From: Oryzias latipes
Lineage: Eukaryota > Chordata > Actinopteri > Beloniformes > Adrianichthyidae
Assembly (NCBI RefSeq): GCF_002234675.1
Contig: NC_019877.2
Span: 1,137,372-1,201,371 of the forward strand
Direction: 5' to 3'
Length of the DNA stretch: 64,000 nucleotides
Position numbers and translations under genes: made by a program. The notes under the pieces are model-generated. The model had not been told where the DNA came from and did not search any database. It saw only the letters and a program-made list of their open reading frames with translations. Below, one piece after another: positions 39,767 to 51,593 of the stretch (positions are counted from its first letter, which is position 1; each line of letters opens with the position of its first letter).

Positions 39767-40966
39767 AGGTAGCACAGAACCGCAACAGAACCACAGAGAG
39801 TTCAGCAAGCACAGCCGACTCATACTTGAAAACCCAGATTTCTGCACGCAGACCAGCACCTTGTTCTGATCCGGGAATGTTTGCATCCCTTAATGAATTT
39901 ATACAGAACCCTTGTGGGCTCATGTGGTCTGGTTCTGGTCCAGATGATACCAGACTTTAGGATTTAAGAGCTCTAGAACCATCCACAGAACCTGCAAACC
40001 TTCATAACTTTGTAAGACTTCAACACCTCCAAAGACTTCAAAGCCTTTACCGTGTTCCGGTAGATCCAGCGGGTCTGGTCCGAGCTCAGACTCCTCACTT
40101 CTCCTCAGGACTTCATCATGGGGGGGGTGTCTTTGTTGGGTTTCAGAGATGCATCCAAGTTCAGGACGTTTGGGTTCTCCTCACATTCAGGTTTTAGGGG
40201 GTTCATCCATGTAGAAGACCCAACCCGAGTCTGAACCAGTCCCTTACTCAGCCCAGAATCCTGGTCCTGGTAGTGACCGTGGTTCTGATTGAAACCAGCA
40301 AGTTTCTTCTCACTGAGCACTTTCTCAACTTTTCGGCGTTGAATCCATCCTGCTGACCTCCTTGGTGCTCCTGAGCCTTCTGGTGTTCTGGTCGGAACCA
40401 TCCTGGCGTGTTTTTAGGGTTTTAGTTTTTACGAGTCTCTCTGTGGTCAGATCCTCACACTCTGGACGGTAGCCAAACTGGGAATTTCTTAAAGAACGAG
40501 GTCCACATTTAAGCAGACAGGTTCTGGTTCTGTCTGGTCCCTATGTGGGTTTTTAGATGGGATTTCAGGATTTTAATCGGGTGCATCGTTTACTGACGTT
40601 TGACTTGAAAGCTGCCGTTTTGGGTCCATTAGGACTTGGTTCTGTTGGACAGAACCTTGGAGGTCCAGACTGTAGCCGAATGCTGAGGCGACAACCCTTT
40701 GGTATTTGAGATTATGGTGCCGCCCATCATCTGTTACCAGCCAGATTTAGTAGTATGAGACTTTGGGGAAGTTCTCCACTTTTTTACGCTCTGACAGAAC
40801 CTGAATGCACCACAAGACTAATAAAAGTTCTCCCAGCCAGAACGATGACTGTAAAAGCAACATGATGATGATGTCATTCTGTATTAATGGTGTCACACTG
40901 TAACCCTGCTACGGCAGGAAGTGATGGAAAGCCAGCACCTTGTCTGTTCCTGTTGTATCTTTTCAG

Positions 40967-40972
40967 AATAAA
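40967..40972 (+). terminator. ppp1r3c polyadenylation signal (AATAAA)
   Basis: AATAAA in TTTCAGAATAAAAGTTG is followed by a GT-rich stretch (GTGTCCTCTGTTGTG) about 20 bases later, the usual arrangement. An alternative AATAAA lies at 40820. This implies a 3' UTR of about 1.2 kb. Confidence 0.6.
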
Positions 40973-42950
40973 AGTTGAATAATGTGTCCTCTGTTGTGTT
41001 TTTTGTCAACACATGATGGAGACCATCTTTAGTGGTCCTCCTGGTTGACCTCACACCTGAATGTTGTCGTGTTCGTGGACACGACTGACCTGCTGGGTGA
41101 CGCCTCCATCCCGAAATGGAACCTGGGATCCGGTTAAGTGAAACTTTCTGTTCAACCTGCAGAGCAAACGGCTTTTCCTGAATTAAATCCTCCCGCAGCA
41201 GAAAGCCTCGGCTCTGGAACCATCCTCATACACAGATTAAAGTTACGTAACCGACAGACCGGATTACAGCTTCCAGCACGTTTTAGGCCCAGGTCTCCAT
41301 CCTGGACTCGCAGGGATTTCTTTAGAGCATGTAAAATTGTAAAAAGTCCCGAACCGGAGAGTTTGTGAAATTTTCTTTCACTTTATATTTCCGATGAGTT
41401 TACATAAAGATTGTTAGCGTCTTGATAGCATCAGACACCAGTTTTCAGCTCCACACTCTTCACTTCAAGAGTTTCACTTAGCTCATCAGAACAACAGAGT
41501 CCCATAGGTGGTGTACCACTGCACCACAGACGCCCCCATGCAGAAAAAGACATGATAAAACCAATATCCATTGATTATTAATCATTAAAATTCATCAGGA
41601 TTGTGAAAATCACTTAGACGCGTCTGTTTTGTAGTGAAGCAGCGATTTACTGGATTCCCTTCATCAGGAAGTGATGTGCTTCTCATTTATTTCTGCTGTT
41701 GGTTCCTGGATTCACTTGACAGTCTTTAGTTTTCTTCCTTATGGTCTTCATTTTTGTGTTTTTAATTAAAGTTTTGGGTCCTGCAGCGAGCCTGACTTCC
41801 CGGGCTCGATACCGCCGAGAAAAGGTAACCAAAGACCACGGTCTGTTCAGAGACGATCAATTGCAGGGAGAGTTCCCGCCCACGTCTGCTGTTAATGAAA
41901 TAACTGCCGCTCACTGGATAATTTCTCATTTTTTGGACCAGTCTCAGTAAACTCTAGATATGGTTGTGGGTGAAAATCCCAGTAGATTAGCAGTTTCTGA
42001 AGTGCTTCGACCAACAACCATGCCACGTTCAGAGTCACTTCAATCACCTTTCTTCCCAAATGTGATGCTCGGTTTGAACTGCAGCAGATGGTCTGGACCA
42101 CGTCTACATGTCTACATGCATTGAGGGGCCGCCGTGTGATTGGCCGCATACAAATTTGCCTTAACGAGGAAGGAGCCTCTTCAACATTCACATCCATAGG
42201 ATTTCACTAGCTGTGTTTCCGTCACACAGTTTCCATTAAATCCTAATTATGCAAACAAACCAACTCATGATCAATCAGACACATGGTGATGGGGGGGGTT
42301 TGATAAATGAGTTCTCAAAATTGTCGTGTTTCCATACGGCAAATGTATTATCGCAGATCCAGTTGGCACAAAGTCTATTTGGAACCAACAGGCTACCGTA
42401 GCTGGACAATGAAACTGCTTTGGAAGCCACACAGTGAACCTGAAGCAACACGGACCGATTGTGTTTAATATTTGCAGTCTGGGTACCGTCATTGAACGAA
42501 CACACATGCAAAAGACAGATGTGACAAATATTCAAAGACATCCTCATATGTACACTCAGTATCAAACACATTTTATGACAAATTGGTTTGAAGAACTCAA
42601 TGAAAGCGAGCAAAGCCAGCCGTTCTCTGCAGATCAGGCTTCATTGTGTCGTGTTGTAAAAGACCAAGCAGGTTGTCTTTAAAACAGATGCAGTTTATAA
42701 ACCCCTGTAACTGGATCAGGAGAATGACTTTCACCAACATATGTAGCACACACACCTTTTTGTTTCTGAACCGGTTTAACCCAAAAGCCTCAACATCTGA
42801 CCAGTGAGGGCGACATTCTGCACGTCTTTTGTTTAACTTTTTTTGTCCACTTTCAAAAAGTGCAGGAACCGAACCTAATGGGGAAAAACAAAAACACCAC
42901 AAAGTCCGTACTTCGTCCAGAGCAAAAAAACAAACTGTTCCTTGAAGCTT

Positions 42951-43135
42951 TTAACCCTTGTGCTATCTTAGATGACCCCACCCTAACATTGACGTGTTCT
43001 CCCTACCATGACAAAGGTGGATAAAGGTGGAAAGATTTCATGTAATCCATGGACACCAGTGAAGATCACAAATCATTGAAGAAAAAAGGTTCAGAGCACT
43101 GTCTAGTGGGTCTAGATGACCCCACTCCCAATGGT
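42951..43135 (+). mobile_element. TTAA-type piggyBac-like MITE, partial copy
   Basis: Begins TTAACCCTTGTGCTATC and runs nearly identical to 58490-58672 (GGTGGATAAAGGTGGAAAG, then CATGGACACCAGTGAAGATC, then CAGAGCACTGTCTAGTGGGT). It diverges after CCCACTCCCAATG, so the right terminal repeat is missing here. Confidence 0.8.
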
Positions 43136-43654
43136 AAAGTGAAGTCGCTAAGCGTTTTAGGTCGTGTTCTGCAAACATTTCAAAACCTTTCATTCTGATG
43201 CAGTTAAAAGTTTAAATTGACATTTCAGGGATTGACCATTGCTGATTGCTACTTTAGATCTGGTTGCTTTTACGTCGGATTCTCACCGACAACCCTCTGC
43301 ATTCACCCGGACTTGGGACCGGCACATGAAAGCACTGGACTGTGCTCCATGTGGTTGCATTACGTAACCAAATTTTAATAAGTAGCTAATCTAGGTCACC
43401 TGGCGCACAGGTGGGTAATGGTTACATCACCCACAAAAATGCAGTCATCTGCTTTTGATTTCAACTAAAGTTTTTAAATGGTGCTGAAGACAAGGTTTTT
43501 TTTAAGTTAATTTATTTCTAAAATGTTCTAAAAAATTTTTTAGAAATAAATATACTTAGACTGATAAGTTAAAACTCAAGTTTAAGCCATTAGTGCTCAA
43601 GAAGGATCACTTTACTTCAGTAATTACTTTATATGTATATTTCTTTCAACTTGT

Positions 43655-43815
43655 TCTGTCCAACAGCTGAGCAAACAGATGAGAGCTGAAGGCCTCTTGT
43701 GTTGGACAGATTTTACTTTAACAACAGGGGTTATGAACAACCCCTCTTGTAATAAAAGCCAAACCTTCTTCCTTTTAATCATATTTAAAAATCTTGTGTT
43801 GGACCGGCCGGAAAA
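43655..43815 (+). repeat. Interspersed repeat, third family, copy 2
   Basis: Reverse-complement relative of 27225-27395: CTGTCCAACAGCTGAGCAAA, then GAGGCCTCTTGTGTTGGACA, then CAACAGGGGTTATG. The ends CTTGTTCTGTCCAACAG and CTTGTGTTGGAC suggest short inverted termini. Confidence 0.65.
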
Positions 43816-46800
43816 TGAAAGGATGGAAGAGAGAGAGGGATGTTAGAGAGAGGGGGGGGGGGGTAGGAGGGCGATTTATTTTTTTTAATATTGTGGGTAT
43901 ATTAGGAATTCTAAAGTTCCTGAGTTCTAACCTTTGATCTTTTCAAAAATCTTTGTATTTCAAGTTTTCCTAATGACGCTTCAGAGAATTTCCTCTACAC
44001 ATAAATAGTTTAGCAGTAAAGCGGTTTTCACGTTAAGCACGGATTTGGATCTCAGGTAGGATCATGTTTGGTGGTCGTCTGGTCCAACAGGTCAGAAGAA
44101 GCCAAACTAAAGAAATCTTTTCTCCCAGTCTGCTCAGATGTTAAACAATAATTCTCAGATGAAACTCCTTGAAACAGATCTTCATGCAGCTGCATAAGGG
44201 AACAGTAGATCATCCAAGACTCTCAAAGTTAATGTTACATTTTCACTTGTTTTTTTATTCCAGCCCAGATCTACAATCCAACTGAAGGATGGGATGAAGT
44301 GGAATTACAACTATGATCATCTGTTTGTCTCCATCCTCCAATGTCGGTAGAATGATACCCAACCGTACATCAGTACCTTATTCTCCATCTTCCCACAATT
44401 TTAAACAGTTGTCCTTGGAAACAGTTGAGATAATCCAGTCTCTGCAGGGACACCTCCCTTCACACAACAGTTAAAACCAAAATACAGCATTTAAGGAGAA
44501 GAGGAACCATCTGTGCTTTAGCCAGAAATGACCTTTGGAAAAAACGTTTCTCCCCATACCAATAGAACCTTAGTACTTCAAGAGTACAACAAATAATTAA
44601 ATGAAATTGTTACACCTTGATCAGAAAATACAGACTCTGGTTTGTCAACACCATTGAAGTGAACCCTTTGAGGCAACGGCAGAACCTCCCATTCAAGAGA
44701 TGGGGACGTTCCAAAGTGTAGATGAGCCCTTAAAACCGTCCTGACAAATGTCACAAACCCAACAATGTATAAAGTTAAATACATCACCTACAGTGAGTTA
44801 GGTTTTGAGATAAAACCGTTTAAATGAACAAGGACAGGGTTATTTTGTCAAGACACAAAGTAGAAAGTCACAAGTTTTATCAAAAAGTTTTTGTAACGGA
44901 CTCAATAGACATGGAAGCTGGAAGAGAAAATTCCCCCCAAATATCAGAGTGAGTTTTATTCTGCCACCAGAGAAAGGTGTCTCAGCTGAGTACGGACTCC
45001 TCTCAAAGACCTGACGCTCATGACAACATCCAAGTAGACCAGCGACAATGGATCAACCATTTAAAACGAACCATCCCCACCCTGCATAGGCGGCGGCTTT
45101 TGTTTCAGCCGTTCCGGTGGTCCGGCTGCCCACCGTGTGTGAAATTCCAGTTCTGGTCCTCTGTTGTGGTTCTTGGTTGAGGCACCCGTCAAAGCTGCTC
45201 TTTATCACAGCCCCTCCTGTGGGGAGGGCTTTGATTTCTTGGTGCAACACCTTTACCATTTCTTTGGGGGGGGAAAGCAATATCCATGCTGGAGTTTGCT
45301 AAATATTTCAACCTGTAGGGAAGAATTTGGGTTCTTTTAAAACACAACTTGCAGCAGGCTTTTTGTCAAAAAAGTACCAACTGCATCAGGAGGGTTAGGG
45401 CTTGAAAAGAAGCCGAGCAGTCCCTTGTGAACACACCTGCAAGCAGGTAAGAGATTCACCTATGAAGAGGTCAACCCATAGAAATGTTCAAGTCCCAGCA
45501 TTACATGCATCCAGTTGTTGAGAATTGGATTAAAATGGGTCAGTATAAAAAACCTTAAATTAAATGCAAAAAACCTCATTTGTTGAAATCCACTCAAGGT
45601 CTGCTTTTTCTGCGACCAACCCCCCATCATGAAACCCCCTACAACCCTGAAAGAAGAAGATAGTTAAAAGCTCATGGAGCCTGACCTTCCAGGAACCATT
45701 TTAAAGAACAGAACCATATGAACAAAGATGAAAGACGTTTGTTAAAAAAATAAGGCTCTCACATCATGGTGGACTTTACCCACCAACCACACCATTTAAC
45801 TCAAACCAGGGCTTTAGGCAACAAGGAGATGCAGATACCTGGAGGCTGTAGTGAAGAATACCCAATAAAAATCAGAGGCAGTTTTTTCTGCCACCAGGAA
45901 AAAAAAACAGAATAAAGGATTCACCAGAACAAGAGGTGTAGACCATAAAGAGAATTCATGAACACTCAGATTAAAAGCACAGGGTTAGAGTTGGAATTAA
46001 GGGCAGGACGCAATATTTGATACAGATTATGTTCATTACTGTACAGTTATTGAAGGTTAACCTGCACTTTTCTTTCAAAATGACAAAAATCAAACCAAGT
46101 CAGACTAGAAACATCAACTGTCACTCATGAAAAGTTTTCGGTTCAGTCAGACCGTCGTCCAAATTTTATTTTTAACTTCTTTAGAAGCAAACCCAAAATA
46201 CAGAGAACCATGAATGCATCATTGGGATGGTTTCTCTAGAATGCAGAGCAATCTGAAACACCTTGTTTTTAAATAATATTCAATTTGACATCCCATAATG
46301 AGTTCCTACTACCCCCAGGTAGATCCAAACCATAACAGTTTTCAAAATAAAACCAAATGGTTTTCAGTCATTCATGTGTCTGGACAGAAACTCAAACCCA
46401 TCACAACCATCATCTCAGGTGTGTCGTCCGAGTACAGAAGGGGTTACAAATGTACCTAGAAAATAAAAAAAAAAATACTCCATTCTCTGAACACTGTAGG
46501 TTAGTACAATCATGAACCGTTTACCCTTCCATGTCCCCATTTGCTCAAAGTTGTCCCAAGAAACATCAGTCCCTCCAGACTCAAGTTCATACATTTGTAT
46601 CCTCTTCAGCACGTCTGTCCTCCCAACAAGAACCACTGTTCTTCTCCGCAAGGAATAGTGTTTAGATTTCAGTACTTACCCTTTGTTAAGCAGCTGCTTT
46701 TGCCAAAATTCCTTCTGATGCATCCAGTTTGTTGAGAAATCTTGTATTCGTCAACATGTCTTCTCTTTGAAGTTTGCATCAATTTCAGAGTCTTGGGGTA

Positions 46801-47440
46801 GAAACAGGCTTTGCATCACGTTAGGATCATCTCACATCCAGATGAGAAATTCCATCCACTTTTTGACAAACTTCAGTAAATCACGTCCCTCAGGAACAGA
46901 CATTTGGAACTTTTCTTTTGGTTGAAATATTTAGGAACCGTTCTTCCATTGCAGTTTAAGTGTAATTTGCTGCAGATGTTGCAGTTGTACCTTCATGCTT
47001 CGATGTCAATTCACTCGTTAGCCTTCAGTCAAGTTTCAGGTTTTAGTTCAAATAGCCAAATTGACTTGATGGTACTTGTTCCACTGATCCAGTTCCACAT
47101 TGATCTGCTGACTGATGTCCGAATCCCTTTTTTGGTCTCCGTTCTCATTTCCTGCTTTGTGAGGCGTTTGTCGTCAACAGGTGTTGCAGATGTTTCCATG
47201 AAGAGCATCGCCGTGTGCGACGGTTCAGTTCTTTATCCTTTGCTTTTGTCTTCATGCGTCTGTCCAGCTCGAAGTTGTCTTGTTGCGTTGTCCACGTCTC
47301 CTCTCAAATCCTGGAGGGATGTTTTACCAACCAGAGGAATCTTCCCAGCCTCCATTAACTAGAGCTCAGTTTCTCATCTGTAGTTCTGACTCTGGTTTCA
47401 GTTTCAGGTCACAAATCCAGAGTTCCCTGGAAGCTGCTGA

Positions 47441-47525
47441 CTTTGTTCATGTCAATTACTGGTATAAAGCCCATTGAGATGACTATTGTTGTAAATATTG
47501 GGCTGTGGAAATAAAATTGAATTGA
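47441..47525 (+). repeat. Fish LINE-type 3' tail
   Basis: TATAAAGCCCATTGAGATGA, then ATATTGGGCTGTGGAAATAA, then AATTGAATTGAAAAGG is the characteristic 3' end of common teleost non-LTR retroelements. The sequence before it did not show a recognisable reverse-transcriptase frame. Confidence 0.55.
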
Positions 47526-48810
47526 AAAGGAAACCTGTTTTCAGGCTGCTGTAAGAGTTCAGAGGTCATGTTAGATTCTCTGCAGGGAGGAGGCCTTCTT
47601 CCTTCACATTACAACAGTTTAAAATACGACATTTAAGGAGAAGAGGAAATTCACTGGAGCATGACCAAAGAGAAATTTAACTTCACCTTTTAATATTTTA
47701 CTTTTTTATATACACATTACATTTTTAGTTATAGGTTCATACTAAGTTTAAACTATTTTAATTATCTATAAAGTTTAATTATAATCTAAAGTTTTTGCAA
47801 TTAAAGATTTTAGGAATCAGGGGGAAAGGGATTCTAGAAAAGCTTAGAATAAGAAGGGTAACAGAAGAAAGCTGCAGGAAGATGAACTGGAAGACAGGAT
47901 AGAGAAAGGTAAGATGACTGCAGAGCAGAGATCTCTGCAGATGGACAAGAAAGAAACTGAACAGGAAAGAAGAACATTTAAAGCCAGAGCGTGCAAAGAG
48001 GATCCAGAAAGACCTGTGACAGAAAGACCCCACACATGCATCACCAACACCAGTGGATGTGGCAGACGGAGCATGCAGTCCTCCCTGATCTACAGCTCCC
48101 TGGTTGTGGGCTGGGCTTTCACCAACAGAACCAGGAGATCCGAACACCAAACCGGCATTTGGAACCAGTGACCAAATTATTCAACCAAAGGAAACCAGAA
48201 GCACTGATCACTACCAGAAACCTTCCAAAGAGCCCAGACCATCACAGACATTTGGCGTTCTAAACCAGCACAGTAAACCGGCTCAACCACGGCGGGAAGG
48301 CCAAGCGCACGGACGCAGGAAAGAAATAAAAACTGGTCTTACCTTACGTAGCACCACCTGAAAAAGAAGTGCACAAAATGATCCAATCACAGTGGAAGAA
48401 GAAAAGGACAGAATCTCTGATAGACCTCCAAACCAGAGTCACAAAGCAACAACTGCACTGATTCAGCTCCAGCCCAACAACCACAACCTCTACTGTCAGA
48501 GAACAACCTTCACACTACAGAACTACAAGACCTCAATTCAGTTCCCGAACATCTCATCCTGACCAGACTGAACTCTACCTCAAAGCTCAGAGAACTCTAA
48601 GAACCTGATGCTGAACCTCAGATCCATCTGACAGACAGAAAGGAAACGGCATTGAAGGTGACTTTACCACAGATGAGGAGCTTATTGGAACATGAAGAGA
48701 TCGGAGATCAGACATTTGTGACATGAAAAACTAGGCATCTTTCAAACGTATGCAAATACAAAAATAGACAAACCAAAAAAATAAAAACAGCAAAAATATT
48801 GCGTAAAGAG

Positions 48811-48968
48811 GGGCACGGCGGCCAGAAGGTGGTAGAGCGGCGGCACGGCGCCTGAAGGTGGTAGAGTGGCGGCACGGCGCCAGAAGGTGGTAGAGTGGCG
48901 GCACGGCGCCAGAAGGTGGTAGAGTGGCGGCACGGCGCCAGAAGGTGGTAGAGTGGCGGCACGGCGCC
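48811..48968. repeat. 29-bp tandem array, about 5.5 copies
   Basis: The unit (GGCGGCACGGCGCCAGAAGG followed by TGGTAGAGT) repeats with almost no divergence. As with the 28-bp minisatellite, the period is not a multiple of three and the minus strand is stop-free in all frames, so three overlapping proline/alanine-rich frames arise. A plus-strand donor-like CAG|GTGAGT follows at about 48990. Confidence 0.95.
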
Positions 48969-49496
48969 CAGGAAGGAAAGAAACAGCAGGTGAGTGAGAT
49001 GGCACATACGTTTGAGGACTCCAATGCTCCACACAAATGAGATGTGGGTGTGTGCGTTAAAAACTTTGTGTCACATACCTTCTGACGATCAGGACGCAAA
49101 TGAAATCTCCAAAATGCCGGAAAATGGAAAATGACGGAAAATGCCAAAATTCAAAATGACGGACGCGAGCACGCAAACCGACGAGGTCGCTCCATTTTGG
49201 AGAAATTCGCAGAAAATAAAAAAGGTACGAATTCCAGACAGTTCTGTTTGATCAGAAACTAGACGCTGTAGCAGCAGCTACTGATCTAAAAAACCTGCAG
49301 GAGGAAAAGTTTGTGCACTCAAAGCCATTTCAGCTGAAGGCCCAAAAACAACAAGTCCATCCTCATTGTGACCAATAAACAGAGCAGAACATCACTGCAG
49401 CAACAAACATGAAAAAAAGGAAGTCACCTTCAATGCAAGCTTAGAGAAAGAGGAAAAGGTCGGCGCGGCGGCCGAACAAAGACATGAGGGACTTAC

Positions 49497-50150
49497 TGGT
49501 TGAAGATCTTCCTGAGGAGAAGAAAGAGACACATTTAGAAATGGATTCATCAGGAACAATTCATACACAGAAATAGGCCTGCACAATATACCGCAAATTT
49601 ATCGTTATCGCAAAATCCAGCTCTGCAATATGCATATCGCAAAAGACTGCGAATATCGCAATAAATCGTAAACCCAAAATGTGTTAAAACAATCTTATGG
49701 CAGCTTGACGCATTTAACGAATCAAATAAATCCCTTTATGCTTTGACCAATCAGATGTATGCCTTCCTATTGTTTACCAATCAGATGGAGGCCTATTATG
49801 TTAGATGTTCTCCTCCTAAGTCGATGAGGGTCATTTGGAGTATAATTTTAAACTGTTGCAATGAAATGGGAATGATGTTTTTGGCATTTTTCTATTTTTT
49901 TATATACCGCAAATTATATCGTTAACGCAATATTAATCTCTAATATCGCATATCGCAAGTTTTCCTCATATCGTGCAGCCCTACACAGAAATTATTTCCT
50001 AAGAGTTTTGCAAGAAGTTAGATTTGATGGAAAAGTATTGTCCATCTGTAAAAAGATTCAAAAAAGAAATGCCGTCCTAACTGAACATAGTGTTGAAATA
50101 GTTACCTCTTTGTGTGCTGGAGATCCTCTTCATTCTTCCAGCAAGGAATC
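49497..50150 (-). CDS. Putative first coding exons of an unidentified minus-strand gene
   Basis: Two short stretches carry strong splice signals. Exon 50106-50150 follows a T-rich tract and CCCAG. It contains GGAAGAATGAAG, an ATG (50133) with A at -3, and ends AGAG|GTAACT. It encodes MKRISSTQR. The 15-nt exon 49497-49511 follows TTTCTTCTCCTCAG and ends CCA|GTAAGT. Joined in frame they give MKRISSTQRGRSST, basic and Ser/Thr-rich. A hAT-like MITE sits in the intron between them. A promoter-like island with a noncoding exon-like donor lies upstream (51060-51215). Possible continuation: a 10-15 nt exon at 48343-48357 between CTTTTTCAG and GTAAG. Later exons were not found, so this may be a gene start, a pseudogene or chance. 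The start loosely recalls the NDC80 N-tail, but this cannot be supported. Confidence 0.3.
49566..49991. mobile_element. hAT-like MITE with 8-bp target-site duplication
   Basis: Element 49574-49983 (410 bp) starts TAGGCCTGCACAATATACCG and ends CATATCGTGCAGCCCTA, imperfect inverted termini. CACAGAAA flanks both sides exactly (49566-49573 and 49984-49991). GCAATAT/ATATCGC repeats lie just inside both ends. Eight-base duplications and GGGCTGCAC-type ends are characteristic of hAT elements. No transposase is present. Confidence 0.9.
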
Positions 50151-51059
50151 CTGGGAAAAAAAATAAATCAGAACAGCCACAGTTAGCCAGAAAACAGCTT
50201 CATTCCCACTTTAAGTCAAACCGGTTATTAAAAATATTAGAACAAAAGCACCAAATTTGGCAAAAATGTCCTTTCAGTAAAAGAGAAATCCAAGATTTTA
50301 AAAACTATTTGACATAAATTAGTATTCTGTAAGTAGCCTTTAAGTATACAGACTGCAGTTTATGCAGGAACTGCTCAGATATTTTAGACTGGAGCAAAAA
50401 GACATTGAATACTTTTATAACAATTGAAGGTACGGCAGACATCTCCACAAATGTTCATTTGGGTTTTTTCTTTAAGACAGGATCCTAAAGTCCCCCCATG
50501 GCAAATGTGGTGCTTTACACGGCCGATAGACACCGGAGCATTTGATAGAAGGAATTAATACATCAAGGACTTTGGTTTGAAAAACAGCAAAAGATTCACA
50601 GGTCACTTCTGACCAACTACTAAATAGTTAATAAACCACAACGCTCAGCAGTTTTACTGTTAACTTCAGTTTTAATTATATTATTTAGGTTAAATCCTTA
50701 TTCTAGAGAATCAAATGACCACATTAAACTCTTCAAAGCAAATCCTGATCCAACAGAAGAAAACAGGAAGCAAAAATCTGGAATATTTTTAGAATCAGAG
50801 TGAAGTTCAGAATTTAAGTTGACTTAAATTTGGAAATGTTTGGGTTGATTAACGAAATAATTAAATAGTGATTTATGAAATAAGTTTAAAATTATGCAGA
50901 GTCATAAAAACTAAAAAAATTTCAGCCACAGAAAAAAAGCTTCAGGACTTTGAGGAACCGAACCTTCTCTTGTTCTCCATGAAAGAACCTAAAGTTCTCC
51001 CAGCAGGAGAACAGAAAAAACCAATTTGACTCCAAAGTTCACTAAAACACCGAGCAGAG

Positions 51060-51215
51060 GGAAGAACACTGACCTGAGCTGCGCCGCACGCGCCTCTGCA
51101 GAACCGAACCTGTTTGCCTCACCTGAGACCAATCAGCCTAATGAGCTGTCTGGGGCTGGGGGGCGGAGCACGTGACCAGCCGCTCTTCCGGGATAAGGAC
51201 CAATCTCTTTCAAGC
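51060..51215 (-). promoter_or_regulatory. Promoter-like island upstream of the cryptic minus-strand exons
   Basis: In 150 bp there are two CCAAT boxes (51129-51133 and 51200-51204 on the plus strand), a GGGGGGCGGAGC GC-box, a CACGTG E-box (51169-51174) and an ETS-type CTTCCGG (51185-51191). Reading minus-ward, a GC-rich exon-like piece ends GCGCAGCTCAG|GTCAGTG at 51074. This combination is typical of housekeeping or cell-cycle promoters and is unlike the surrounding AT-rich DNA. Confidence 0.45.
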
Positions 51216-51593
51216 TCTGAGAGTGACTTAATGAGATGTTTTAAATTATTTACTTTATTTAATTGAACAGTTGGAAAATTACACTACAAAATACAGGAAT
51301 AACCCCAAAATATATTTTAAAAAATAGTAATTGCTTTACAAGATGGAAAGACACACACATTGTTAAAAATATTACTGTTTTTTTTTTCGGTCTTATATGT
51401 GTGTTTGATATTAACAATTGTTTATTGTGCAAGCGACTGTGAATGTCTGTAAAATTGAAAAATGTACAATAAAGGTTGTTGGAAAAAAAAAAAAGTTTAC
51501 ACACTTGCAATGGACTCTTTTTACCAGCAGGTGGCAACAATGTTCACCTCCTGTTCAAACTTTAACCTTTTTTGGTAAAAGTAACGTCAGATC

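Larger units (their letters stand above)
40990..49490. other. Repeat-rich interval with no confirmed gene
   Basis: About 8.5 kb between ppp1r3c and the cryptic minus-strand exons. Named pieces are a partial TTAA-type MITE (42951-43135), a third-family repeat (43655-43815), a LINE tail (47441-47525) and a 29-bp tandem array (48811-48968). Coding-like fragments occur without full frames: minus strand 46415-46651 (RRTVVLVGRTDVLKRIQ), minus strand around 45100-45280 (PPKEMVKVLHQEIKAL), and plus strand about 49213-49372 (LKNLQEEKFVHSKPFQLKAQ). They look like decayed transposon or gene remnants; none could be identified. Confidence 0.5.

Noticed and set aside
45053-45280. Possible reverse-transcriptase fragment (PPKEMVKVLHQEIKAL)
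   Set aside because: Only a short phrase recalls retroelement polymerases; the following residues do not match and the frame ends quickly.
48708-49147. Three overlapping proline/alanine-rich minus-strand frames
   Set aside because: Produced by the 29-bp tandem array whose period is not a multiple of three.
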